Positions 45,649-53,079 of a stretch of DNA of 64,000 nt are shown piece by piece; positions within the stretch are counted from its first letter, which is position 1; each line of letters begins with the position of its first letter. Location of the stretch: the NCBI GenBank assembly GCA_963665595.2, contig CAXXJK010000004.1:682001-746000 (forward strand), read 5' to 3'. The stretch comes from G963665595 sp963665595 (GTDB lineage: Bacteria; Actinomycetota; Coriobacteriia; Coriobacteriales; CADBOM01). The notes under the pieces were generated by a model, which worked only from the letters and a program-made list of their open reading frames with translations, ran no database searches and was not told where the DNA came from. Made by a program: the position numbers and the translations under genes.

Positions 45649-46077
45649 CTAGAAAGGAATATCCTCATCATAGACTTCGATTTCAGGAGCAAGCGGAACC
45701 TGAGATCCACTTGTAGCGGAAGAACTAGGAGCAAATGTTCCTCCATCATTGCGAGCAGTCAGAAACTCAATCTCGTCAACTATGACTTCAATCTTTGAGC
45801 GTTTCTGTCCGTCGCGTTCCCATTGGCTCCAACGCAGTTTGCCTTCAATGGCTACTTTGGATCCTTTACTCAGAAAACGAGCTACACCTTCGGCGCGTGC
45901 GCCAAACATGGTGCAATCTATGAAATTAGGATAATCTTCCCATTCTCCCGTGCTTTGATTCTTCCTACGGTCATTCACCGCAACTCCGAATCCAAGCACC
46001 GGCATGCCACTGGTGGTAGCGCGAAGCTCAGGATCACGGGTCAAATTACCACTGATGATTACCTTGTTGATGCTCAT
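45649..46077 (-). CDS. ssb: Single-stranded DNA-binding protein
   Basis: 142 residues. The OB fold is typical (MSINKVIISGNLTRDPELR, NFIDCTMFGARAEG, KGSKVAIEGKLRWSQWERDGQKRSKIEVIV), followed by a short Ser-rich linker and the acidic tip DEDIPF that contacts replication proteins. GAGG precedes the ATG. It lies between the rpsF remnant and rpsR, the usual order. Confidence 0.96.
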   Translation of the reverse strand: MSINKVIISGNLTRDPELRATTSGMPVLGFGVAVNDRRKNQSTGEWEDYPNFIDCTMFGARAEGVARFLSKGSKVAIEGKLRWSQWERDGQKRSKIEVIVDEIEFLTARNDGGTFAPSSSATSGSQVPLAPEIEVYDEDIPF

Positions 46078-46139
46078 AACTCCTCACTTTCCTCGCCGCA
46101 GTTGACACATGGTACTCCAATATATTCTGTTAGATCATC

Positions 46140-46437
46140 CTACGCCTTGTCGAAACGACAGGTTATCATGTAGCGAACGATGTCTCCCGTAATATGGAGA
46201 ACACGATCAGTCTCAGCAATAGTTTCGGGAGCAGTATGGAAATTGATCAGAGTGTAGTTTCCGTCTGTGAGATTATTAATCTCAAAAGCAAGTTTGCGCT
46301 AGCCCCCATTCGTCGACAGAATCAACGATACCACCGTTGCCCGTGATCAAAACATCGATCTTTTTCATCAGAGCGAGACGAGACTCCCTCTGTCAAGCGT
46401 CGGGTCGGTAAAAGAACAGTAATTCATAGGCCTTCAT
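46140..46437 (-). pseudogene. rpsF: 30S ribosomal protein S6, three indels
   Basis: ATG at 46437 after a perfect GGAGGTGA site starts MKAYELLFF. One extra T in TTCTTTTACC breaks the frame; removing it gives TDPTLD. Two extra G in AGAGGGAG break it again; the next block reads SRLALMKKIDVLITGNGGIV and DSVDEWG. A third indel in GAATGGGGGCTAGCG stops it; RKLAFEINNLTDGNYTLINF and RYMITCRFDKA then finish at 46140. All three lie at homopolymers. S6 is dispensable in some bacteria, so decay is possible, but sequence error is the main alternative. Confidence 0.85.
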
Positions 46438-46440
46438 TAG

Positions 46441-46500
46441 GTCACCTCCTTTGGACTGACGGCCCCGAGCATGAAGGCATCTCGGAGCAGGAAAATAACC
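46441..46500 (-). promoter_or_regulatory. Candidate S6:S18 leader motif before rpsF
   Basis: Between the ribosome site and 46500 the minus strand folds as CCGAG...CTCGG (46485-46465) with an inner ATG-CAT-like stem, followed by GGGGCCGTC. The known S6:S18 autoregulatory leader is a hairpin with an exposed CCG in front of rpsF. The position and the CCG words fit, but the pairing is not proven. Confidence 0.4.
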
Positions 46501-46969
46501 GTTGTATGTTACCATGCTCTCATCATCGAATCTTTACTCGGATGGCCTCAGGTGAAATCTCCCATCAATCCACATATCATCTGCTCATTAGTTACCACTC
46601 AATTCACCGTACCTACGTCTTGCCGTACCTACGTTTGTCCCATGAGAATTTCCACAGCGCCTATGAATGCATTAAACCACCTTTATCGCATGTAGGGAAC
46701 ATTTTGTTTCGATGCAGATAGTATCTATCCAAATGATTGGCTGGTCATTACGCTATACTATGTGGGGTTTTGCCAACAATTAACAGAAATCTGACAGGGA
46801 TATGAATACTTCCGTCCTCATCATCTTTGAAGCCGAATGATCGCACCAGTAGATTGATGCGCCCTTATCCTACCTCAAACGCTTCCCTGAATCATCGATA
46901 TCGTCAGCTTGGTAGGAAAGCGACGAGACACCCTACTCTTGGTTTACCGGATGTTCGCTTTTTTCTTGG
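46501..46969. other. Intergenic region upstream of rpsF
   Basis: About 470 bp without a convincing gene in any frame. It contains a 12-base direct repeat CCGTACCTACGT at 46607-46618 and 46623-46634 (period 16). The right part (46800-46969) may include the decayed first codons of the plus-strand membrane protein that follows, but no start can be chosen. Confidence 0.4.
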
Positions 46970-47634
46970 GGTATCGGTATATTGATCTTCGCATTACTGG
47001 GTGATCTATACAATTCCCTTCCCCTTCTTCCCCTAGCAACCATAACGGGAGCAGCTATCCTCGGGCTTATCACCGGCATTCTCGCTCATCATGTTGCACG
47101 TACCTACTATGTAATGCCACGCGGGCTCTGTTTTCTGAAAACCACTACTAACTCGACGGATATTAAGAGAAACTATACCGCTTGTTTGTTATCTGCTCTT
47201 CTTGGTGCTTTCCATCATCTTCTGGAAACCCGTAAACATAACTCTTGTGATAGCAAGTATCTATGCATCCCTTTTGGCACTACTGTTCAGAAAGTACGGG
47301 GAAGCTGATTTTCTCATCTGTTCGATCGCGTTATTTGTTGCTCCCACGATACTGGTATTTATGGGATTCATCACGCCCTAACGCCTTTGACACCATGCTT
47401 GACAACACACTCGTAGCAGAGTCTATCATTCTCACCGTCCTATGGCATTCAGCGCTCGAGGCACACCTACGTTCGAAGCGAAGATGAGGTCGACCTTGAC
47501 CTTGTAAAACAGATGCTGATCTCAAAAAAGCCTGCTCAGCCGCTTACTGGCGAGCGTCTTTTGCACCGGGTACATTGAGCCTCGTCTTATGGGACTCTTG
47601 CTTGAACTGCACAAAAGACGATAATGATGTTGTG
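46970..47634 (+). pseudogene. N-terminal part of a decayed membrane protein
   Basis: Membrane segments can be read only by changing frame. One frame gives SWGIGILIFALLGDLYNSLP and TITGAAILGLITGILAHHV (to about 47120). The next gives LVCYLLFLVLSIIFWKPVN, TLVIASIYASLLALLFRKYG and SIALFVAPTILVFMGFITP (to about 47385). Others follow with TMLDNTLVAESIILTVLW, SEDEVDLDLVKQMLISKKPA and EPRLMGLLLELHKR. At least four indels are needed. The protein was polytopic, then soluble, and continued into the open frame at 47624. Family not recognised. Confidence 0.65.
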
Positions 47635-48376
47635 GCTTATGAATCACAAATTGCCTTCTCAAATATGTGGGGGACCCGAAGCAAGCGATTTGCTTTCATC
47701 GGCACTTGAAGATGAACAAGCAGTCAAGATGCTCGAAAATCTTCCCGAACACATCAAGGTGATACTTAAGGAAGAGCAGGCCGAAACTTTCGATCAAACT
47801 CGAGTACATCAAGAGGAAGTTGAAAACGAGGCACGTAAGCTTCCTACCGCTTGCAAAGAAAGCTACGAACGTCTCATATCTCTGGCTCAAGGCCAAAGAG
47901 TGCTCGTCAAGCAAGCACAACTGGTCGCCATTGAAATACTTGGATGTGTGCACACACCTCGTGCGTATGCCGCTCTCATGGAAGGACTTCTTTCTGAAGC
48001 ACCTGAGATTATACATTCAGCAGAAACGGCTTTTTACGGTGCCGATCCGAGCGCAATGGTATATCTGGAAAAGTTTTTTACCAACCGCCAGGCCGCTATT
48101 CGCATACGAGCAATACGAGCGACCTTGCAATTGTTAGCGTTCTGGAATCGTCAAGATTCTGATACTGCCGACACCATCCACGCTCTTCTCGAGCCTTCGC
48201 TCCCTACGCTTCTCTCCGATCCCGACAACAGAGCACGCGCGCTTGCTCTCTCGCTTCTACCCATAAAGCGACCACGCACGCTAACATATCTTCGCGAACT
48301 GGGAGAGTCTGAACCAGAGAACTCACTAGTTGGCGCAGAGGCTCGACGCTTGCTTAATCGCACCACTCATGTCTAA
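47624..48376 (+). CDS. HEAT-repeat-like C-terminal fragment of the decayed membrane protein
   Basis: An open frame of 250 codons. The first 20 or so are out of frame with the upstream gene (another frame continues NDVVAYESQIAFSNMWG), so this start is probably not real; the authentic frame begins near PEASDLLSSALED. The rest has tandem helical pairs of HEAT type (LVAIEILGCVHTPRAYAALMEGL; RIRAIRATLQLLAFWN; RALALSLLPIKRPRTLTYLREL), seen in scaffold proteins. It has no ribosome site of its own, so whether it is translated is doubtful. Confidence 0.5.
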   Translation: MMLWLMNHKLPSQICGGPEASDLLSSALEDEQAVKMLENLPEHIKVILKEEQAETFDQTRVHQEEVENEARKLPTACKESYERLISLAQGQRVLVKQAQLVAIEILGCVHTPRAYAALMEGLLSEAPEIIHSAETAFYGADPSAMVYLEKFFTNRQAAIRIRAIRATLQLLAFWNRQDSDTADTIHALLEPSLPTLLSDPDNRARALALSLLPIKRPRTLTYLRELGESEPENSLVGAEARRLLNRTTHV

Positions 48377-48395
48377 TGTTCAAAAATTATAAGAA

Positions 48396-48439
48396 GATGG
48401 GCGATCCATCCTCAATATACTGAGGTTGAATCGCCCATC
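48396..48439. terminator. Convergent terminator hairpin
   Basis: GATGGGCGAT/ATCGCCCATC with an inner CCTCA/TGAGG stem. It lies between two converging genes. On the minus strand it is followed after nine bases by ATTTTT, so it mainly serves the gene ending at 48468. Confidence 0.7.
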
Positions 48440-48467
48440 ATGCTGAAACTATGAGAATAGCTATTCT

Positions 48468-49463
48468 CTAGTCACCGTCGTTTTTTGTGGCATCACTTGA
48501 AGTTGTTTCATCTGCTGATGAATTCTCAGCGGAAGCCTCGGGGCTCACTGCAGATGGTGAATCCGGTGTGTCCTGAGCCGGAGTTTCATCAGGAGCGACA
48601 GGATAAACCACCGCAGCCGCTGCATCAGGACCCGCCGTCTCAAAGGGCAGAGGATCGTTCTGGCCCTTCCAATGCGGCACATCGAAGTGAGAACACCAGA
48701 TGCCGATAGAGCGTACGACCAGTCCCGTAACAAAAACCTCTAAGACGAGGAATATGTAGGTGAATACCAAGCCCACCAACAACAACACGGGGATCGCAGA
48801 GAGAAGAGAGGTCGCGAGACGAGATATCGTGTCGGTAGACCCTGTGCCAGACGCTGCAGCGGTAGCCAAGCCGACAATGGTTGAACCCGCCAAGGCTATG
48901 ACTATTCCGCAGAACAACAAGCACAGAATAATAGTCGGAATCAATATCAGCAACGAAATGCCAAATATCTTAAGCTGCCCTTTCCAGTCCTTTTTAAACA
49001 TAACCCAAACAGGTTTGATCTGTACACAGGGGGAAAATGAGTTATAAATGGTAGCGCGCATTGCCGCAACCTGTGCCATCATACCCCAAATAATAGCTAT
49101 CACGATAATTGCTATTTGTAGAATAGCAAACACGAGATATCCCAACAGAGGTATATTCTCAACAGCAACAGACAGCATGCTTACAATTTGTGAAGCGAAA
49201 GCAAAAACAAATGTCCATATGAAAACAATTGCCCAAGCATACAAACCTATAAGCAGGTTTTTTTCGGAAAATAACTTTCTCTTGGGGAAGGATGACTCCA
49301 CGCCCCACGCAGCATCTTTAGCCCAATTGTAGAAATAACCATATAAAACGATTTGTCCAAATATAGGGATGAATTGGACCAGTGCCAATAAAAGAACCTG
49401 TTTTCCCCATCCCTTTTCTGATGTCATCGCATGCCATGATTGTTTGAAATATCCTGTTTGCAT
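48468..49463 (-). CDS. DUF4013-like polytopic membrane protein
   Basis: 331 residues. It has a short N-terminus, then about six membrane segments (QVLLLALVQFIPIFGQIVLYGY; WAIVFIWTFVFAFASQIV; LLGYLVFAILQIAIIVIAIIWG; IFGISLLILIPTIILCLLF; TSLLSAIPVLLLVGLVFTYIF) and a 65-residue acidic, Ser/Ala-rich C-terminal tail. The layout resembles DUF4013 proteins, whose role is unknown. CGGAGGG precedes the ATG. It appears monocistronic. Confidence 0.75.
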   Translation of the reverse strand: MQTGYFKQSWHAMTSEKGWGKQVLLLALVQFIPIFGQIVLYGYFYNWAKDAAWGVESSFPKRKLFSEKNLLIGLYAWAIVFIWTFVFAFASQIVSMLSVAVENIPLLGYLVFAILQIAIIVIAIIWGMMAQVAAMRATIYNSFSPCVQIKPVWVMFKKDWKGQLKIFGISLLILIPTIILCLLFCGIVIALAGSTIVGLATAAASGTGSTDTISRLATSLLSAIPVLLLVGLVFTYIFLVLEVFVTGLVVRSIGIWCSHFDVPHWKGQNDPLPFETAGPDAAAAVVYPVAPDETPAQDTPDSPSAVSPEASAENSSADETTSSDATKNDGD

Positions 49464-49575
49464 ACAGCCCTCCGTTTGTTTTTATATACCCGTTTTGCAT
49501 ACCATTGTCATCGCAACACAAAATGTCTATGCGACAACACATAATACATGATGAAAACTATAACAGAATTGTATT

Positions 49576-50109
49576 CTATACCTCAGTGTCATCATCCACA
49601 AGCAACGGAGTACCCTGCTGCCGGTCTGCCTTGAAAAAACTGGAAGTTTCGCCTATGCCCAGTAGTGCTTCCCCATAGGTTAGCGTGTCTCCCTCTTCAA
49701 CGTAGGTAAACGCATACGCCTGAGCTTCCTCATCATCTTTTGTTGCCGCCTCCAAAATAATGGCGTCATGCTCTCCGTCGTCTAGATCGATGAACCCGTC
49801 ATAGCAAAAAACGTACGCGTCAACCATAAAAGCATTTTTGAACACAGTCATTTCCGCAGAGTCAAAACACTCCTCGACGGTATCGCCCGGATGATTCTCA
49901 ATGCAGAGATCGTCTCCTTTAACAAGAACCGTAAACGGCACCACAACGCCGCCCTGCTCCTGTTTTTGAACCGCCTCATCAAGTGCAAAGAACAAAACCT
50001 TCTCAAGTACCTCATCAAGTGTCTGCTCAGAAGTTTCCTCACTGTCTATCTCTACGATCACGGTAGCGTCGTCTTCAAATTCAGGCATATCTCTTACGTC
50101 GTCAGACAT
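49576..50109 (-). CDS. Acidic protein of an orphan family (paralogue of 56245-56673)
   Basis: 177 residues, very acidic. A longer frame starts at 50166, but GAGGAG lies at the right distance from the ATG at 50109 (MSDDVRDMPEFEDD). No known domain is recognised. A block VPFTVLVKGDDLCIENHPGD ... YVFCYDGFIDLDDGEHDAII ... AYAFTYV aligns with the protein at 56245 (CFQAGDEIICEVYSEDGPDQC ... YAIVYDGFFQIEETEKSAEALI ... AYSAYVPY). No signal peptide or membrane segment. Probably a cytoplasmic lineage-specific family. Confidence 0.72.
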   Translation of the reverse strand: MSDDVRDMPEFEDDATVIVEIDSEETSEQTLDEVLEKVLFFALDEAVQKQEQGGVVVPFTVLVKGDDLCIENHPGDTVEECFDSAEMTVFKNAFMVDAYVFCYDGFIDLDDGEHDAIILEAATKDDEEAQAYAFTYVEEGDTLTYGEALLGIGETSSFFKADRQQGTPLLVDDDTEV

Positions 50110-50346
50110 AATTATCTCCTCGTATTCCCTACGGAGTCGTGCAATACAGCGAAGCGACCCGTCCAATATTTTCGTGTATTCAGAGTATCCTATCGCTGTT
50201 CGTTCGTGAACAGATATGGGCGAAATCTGGGGAAATATGCGTTTTTAATCCCCCCTAAGGTTTCGTGTTATACTTTCCCTTGCGAAAAAGCAGGATATCA
50301 TCTTGATTGAGAAAAGCAGCCGCAATCTTGCTTTCATATCTCACAC

Positions 50347-50438
50347 GGAGAGTTGGCCGAGCGGCTTAAGGCGCACGATTGGAAATCGTGTATACGGCAT
50401 AAACCGTATCTAGAGTTCAAATCTCTAACTCTCCGCCA
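50347..50438 (+). tRNA. tRNA-Ser (anticodon GGA)
   Basis: A class II tRNA: acceptor GGAGAGT/ACTCTCC with discriminator G and CCA, D-arm GCCGAGCGGCTTAAGGC, anticodon stem CACGA/TCGTG with loop TTGGAAA, long variable arm, and T-arm AGAGTTCAAATCTCT. 92 nt including CCA. Confidence 0.95.
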
Positions 50439-50489
50439 GTAAGACACCGGCGTAGCTCAAACCACGGCACGCCGTTTTCTTAACCTCGC

Positions 50490-50582
50490 GGAGGGGTGGC
50501 AGAGTGGTTGAATGCGGCGGTCTCGAAAACCGTTTAGCGGGAAACCCCCGCTACGAGGGTTCGAATCCCTCCTCCTCCGCCA
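50490..50582 (+). tRNA. tRNA-Ser (anticodon CGA)
   Basis: A second class II tRNA 51 bp downstream: acceptor GGAGGGG/CTCCTCC with G and CCA, anticodon loop CTCGAAA, variable arm AGCGGG...CCCGCT, and T-arm GAGGGTTCGAATCCCTC. 93 nt including CCA. Probably cotranscribed with the first. Confidence 0.95.
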
Positions 50583-50596
50583 GATGATCAACGTTG

Positions 50597-50646
50597 GAAC
50601 CCTCGCCAAGAGAAAAGCTCAGTGAGGGTTCTTTTTGTTGCCTCAT
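50597..50646 (+). terminator. Terminator of the tRNA-Ser pair
   Basis: Stem GAACCCTC/GAGGGTTC with a 29-base loop, followed by TTTTTG, 14 bp past the second tRNA. Confidence 0.8.
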
Positions 50647-50796
50647 GGTCGTGCCGGAACACCGGTGGCTGTTATCAGAGGTTGGTCTGCAGTTTTGATG
50701 CCGATTCTTGCCACAACCACGCACGGCAACGAAAAATTCGCCCGGATTACACCTCTTTCGATTCTGTTAAAAATATTGGATTCTAAAATTCCTTTT

Positions 50797-51798
50797 TTAC
50801 TTCTTTAGTGTGTTGCCCTGAAGTTTTCTACATTTCACAAACCCACTGATGCTGTCGATGCCACACAGAATGACAAAGATGATCATAAACACCAGCGATC
50901 CTCTGCTGAGGATGACTTCCACCCCGCCGACCGATGTGTTGAAAACACCTGCAATATAAGAAAATAGGCTTTGATTGAATAGACTGTGGTCATTCAGCAT
51001 CAGGCAAACCAGAAGGACTATCCCTAGGTTATTCAAAGTATTGATGATTGCCAACGGCAAGGTCCACCTTAAGACTAAAAATTTGTAAATCGACAAGCCG
51101 AGCTGGATAACTGCCAGGATTGCTATTGCCGGTATATAGTTTTGTAACTGAACAATATCAAAAAAAGGACCGACAAGCTGCAGGCTGTTGTCTCTCAACT
51201 CATACCAACTAAACAATTCCGGTCTGAATAGAAGAATTGATGTAAAAACAACGGTGAAGAAAAGGGAGATAACTATCTCAGAGCGTTTGATTCTACTTCC
51301 GGGGTGTTGGACTATCGGTGGAAGATCATCAACAGACCATTTCTTCTTTTTTAAGGGTAGACTTCCTTCTTGTATATTCACTCGTTCCAGCAGCACAAAA
51401 ATAAGTGTGACCCATAAAAAAGCCATTACGGCGCCTTCGAAAGCCGCCGACAAGACATCCACAATCATGGCGGATATATGTTTGGTAGGCTCAGCTATAA
51501 CTCCAATCAACGCTAGAAAGGCAAACGCAATGGCTGCGATGCCTACAACAAGCTTAAGTATGGGAACATAAGTGTCGTACATGGCTGGACCGATCAGGTA
51601 TCTTTTTACCTGTCTGTATTCATTGGATAGAACGTTAGGGTTTCCAAGTTTCTCAAGGACTGTGCGGACATCTTCTTTCGTTGCATTATCCGGCAGCATA
51701 TCCTCTATGTTTACACGAAGCTCCCGCGCGACATCTTCTCTTGTTTCTTCCGGCAGCCGTTCTGTAACGGCATGAACATAACGATCAATCATCTCCAT
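50797..51798 (-). CDS. HAAS-domain membrane protein
   Basis: 333 residues. The N-terminal 60 residues are a HAAS-type helical domain (IDRYVHAVTERLPEETREDVARELR ... EDVRTVLEKLGNPNVLSNEYR), followed by about eight membrane segments. HAAS domains are usually encoded next to PadR regulators and are thought to interact with them or with the membrane. It overlaps the PadR gene by 14 bp, so the two are translationally coupled. GGAGGA precedes the ATG. The substrate is unknown. The 150 bp before this gene's end show nothing. Confidence 0.85.
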   Translation of the reverse strand: MEMIDRYVHAVTERLPEETREDVARELRVNIEDMLPDNATKEDVRTVLEKLGNPNVLSNEYRQVKRYLIGPAMYDTYVPILKLVVGIAAIAFAFLALIGVIAEPTKHISAMIVDVLSAAFEGAVMAFLWVTLIFVLLERVNIQEGSLPLKKKKWSVDDLPPIVQHPGSRIKRSEIVISLFFTVVFTSILLFRPELFSWYELRDNSLQLVGPFFDIVQLQNYIPAIAILAVIQLGLSIYKFLVLRWTLPLAIINTLNNLGIVLLVCLMLNDHSLFNQSLFSYIAGVFNTSVGGVEVILSRGSLVFMIIFVILCGIDSISGFVKCRKLQGNTLKK

Positions 51799-52141
51799 TG
51801 TTATTGTCCTCCATCATCAAAACTTCGAGATTTTTCGCAATAGTTATCCATTCGCTTTTTAAGCGTCTATATACGTCTTTTCCTTCTTTACTTAGTTCGT
51901 AAAATTTTCTTGGACGGCTTTCCGAGGTATCCCAACGGCTGACTAGTAAATTCTGTTTTTCAAGCCTGCGAAGAAGGGGATAGAGAGTTCCAGCCTCGAT
52001 CATTGCGTTTTTACTATCCAGCTTCTGCACGAGGGAGTAACCATACTCCGGCTGATTCAGTTGGCTGAGGACCGATAACACAAGGGTTCCGCGCCTGAGT
52101 TCTGTTGTAAGAGAACTAATCAATTCTTCTGTAGATTCCAT
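51785..52141 (-). CDS. PadR family transcriptional regulator
   Basis: 118 residues. Winged helix of PadR type: LRRGTLVLSVLSQLNQPEYGYSLV, AGTLYPLLRRLEKQNLL, SRPRKFYELSKEGKDV. AGGTGA precedes the ATG at 52141. It controls its own operon with the HAAS membrane protein; the promoter has an operator-like palindrome between its boxes. The inducer is unknown. Confidence 0.92.
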   Translation of the reverse strand: MESTEELISSLTTELRRGTLVLSVLSQLNQPEYGYSLVQKLDSKNAMIEAGTLYPLLRRLEKQNLLVSRWDTSESRPRKFYELSKEGKDVYRRLKSEWITIAKNLEVLMMEDNNNGDD

Positions 52142-52158
52142 CTCATCACCTCAAGAGA

Positions 52159-52188
52159 AGTATACTGTATGATATACAATATTGTCAA
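52159..52188 (-). promoter_or_regulatory. PadR promoter with operator in the spacer
   Basis: On the minus strand TTGACA (52188-52183) and TATACT (52164-52159) are 18 bases apart. The inverted repeat TGTAT-NNN-ATACA (52166-52178) lies inside the spacer. PadR regulators commonly bind ATGTAT-type palindromes, so this is a strong candidate for autorepression. Confidence 0.75.
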
Positions 52189-52381
52189 TTTAACTATATT
52201 GAGTAAAAATTAATAATATCAGTATGTCTTGATGGGTTGATCGAAATTATTGATTCTGGTACTTGTTCCATCGACTAGGCTTCAGACACCTTTTTCCTAC
52301 AAGCCTAATGCAATATCAGACAAGCTACCGCCTTTTCTTACGATATACTGAAACCAAAACATCGGAGTGTGGTGCTTGTAT

Positions 52382-53020
52382 ATGGATATGAAACCGATAA
52401 TCGAAGCCTTGCCCTTAGCCATAGCAGCAGCTTTTTCGCCAAGCGGACTGCTCTTCGTGATGCTCATCATGTCGAGCAAAAAAGGTAAGAAGGGCGCACT
52501 GCTCTTCGACATTGGCGGCATCGCATTTCTAACTGCCGTGGTAGTGATCTTTGATCTTCTTTTCAATTTCGCTGGCGGGCAACGACATAGTGACCCAACA
52601 GTATCAAGTTATATCGATATTGCCTTGGGTATTTTGATCGTTTTCATCACTCTGAGAAATATCCTCACAAAGAAGAAGAAGGAATCTAAGGAGCTTCGTC
52701 TGCCACTGTTTATATGTGGCTTTATTTATATGGCAATAAATCTTTCTAGTTTAATACCTTTTATTGCCGCTGCTAAGACATTGTTCCTGTCTGACATCCC
52801 GCTGTTTCCTTATATTATCTCAATAGTGATTCTGATTATCATTACGATGTCGTTGATGCTTTTCCCCGTTATTGTTGAGTACATAATTCCAAAACAATCG
52901 CAAAAGGTCTTGGCACCCATAGAAACATTCATGCAGAAGCATGGAACGCTTCTCGCAAATGGTTACTTCCTCATCATCGCACTGTATCTGATAATCAAAA
53001 GTATTCTGCAGCTGGTCTGA
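52382..53020 (+). CDS. GAP family membrane protein (LysE-like)
   Basis: 212 residues, six membrane segments. The N-terminus IIEALPLAIAAAFSPSGLLFVMLIMSSKKGKKGALLF is the hallmark of GAP (Sap) proteins, which are related to the LysE exporters and in mycobacteria help lipid transport. A frame from 52367 adds five residues without a ribosome site; I take ATG 52382, with ATG 52388 as an alternative. It is a lone gene, divergent from the PadR operon. Function unknown. Confidence 0.78.
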   Translation: MDMKPIIEALPLAIAAAFSPSGLLFVMLIMSSKKGKKGALLFDIGGIAFLTAVVVIFDLLFNFAGGQRHSDPTVSSYIDIALGILIVFITLRNILTKKKKESKELRLPLFICGFIYMAINLSSLIPFIAAAKTLFLSDIPLFPYIISIVILIIITMSLMLFPVIVEYIIPKQSQKVLAPIETFMQKHGTLLANGYFLIIALYLIIKSILQLV

Positions 53021-53079
53021 TTGGCTTGAACGCAAATACTCTTCTAAAGCGCAAACGCCGAGCGTCTTTGGTGCCTGCC

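Noticed and set aside
46607..46634. Tandem 12-base repeat as a regulatory iteron
   Set aside because: Only two units, no related copies nearby and no gene that it could plausibly serve.
52297..52366. Possible gene tail ending in KGGSLSDIALGL on the minus strand
   Set aside because: Too short to assign and without any upstream continuation outside the antisense of the GAP-family gene.
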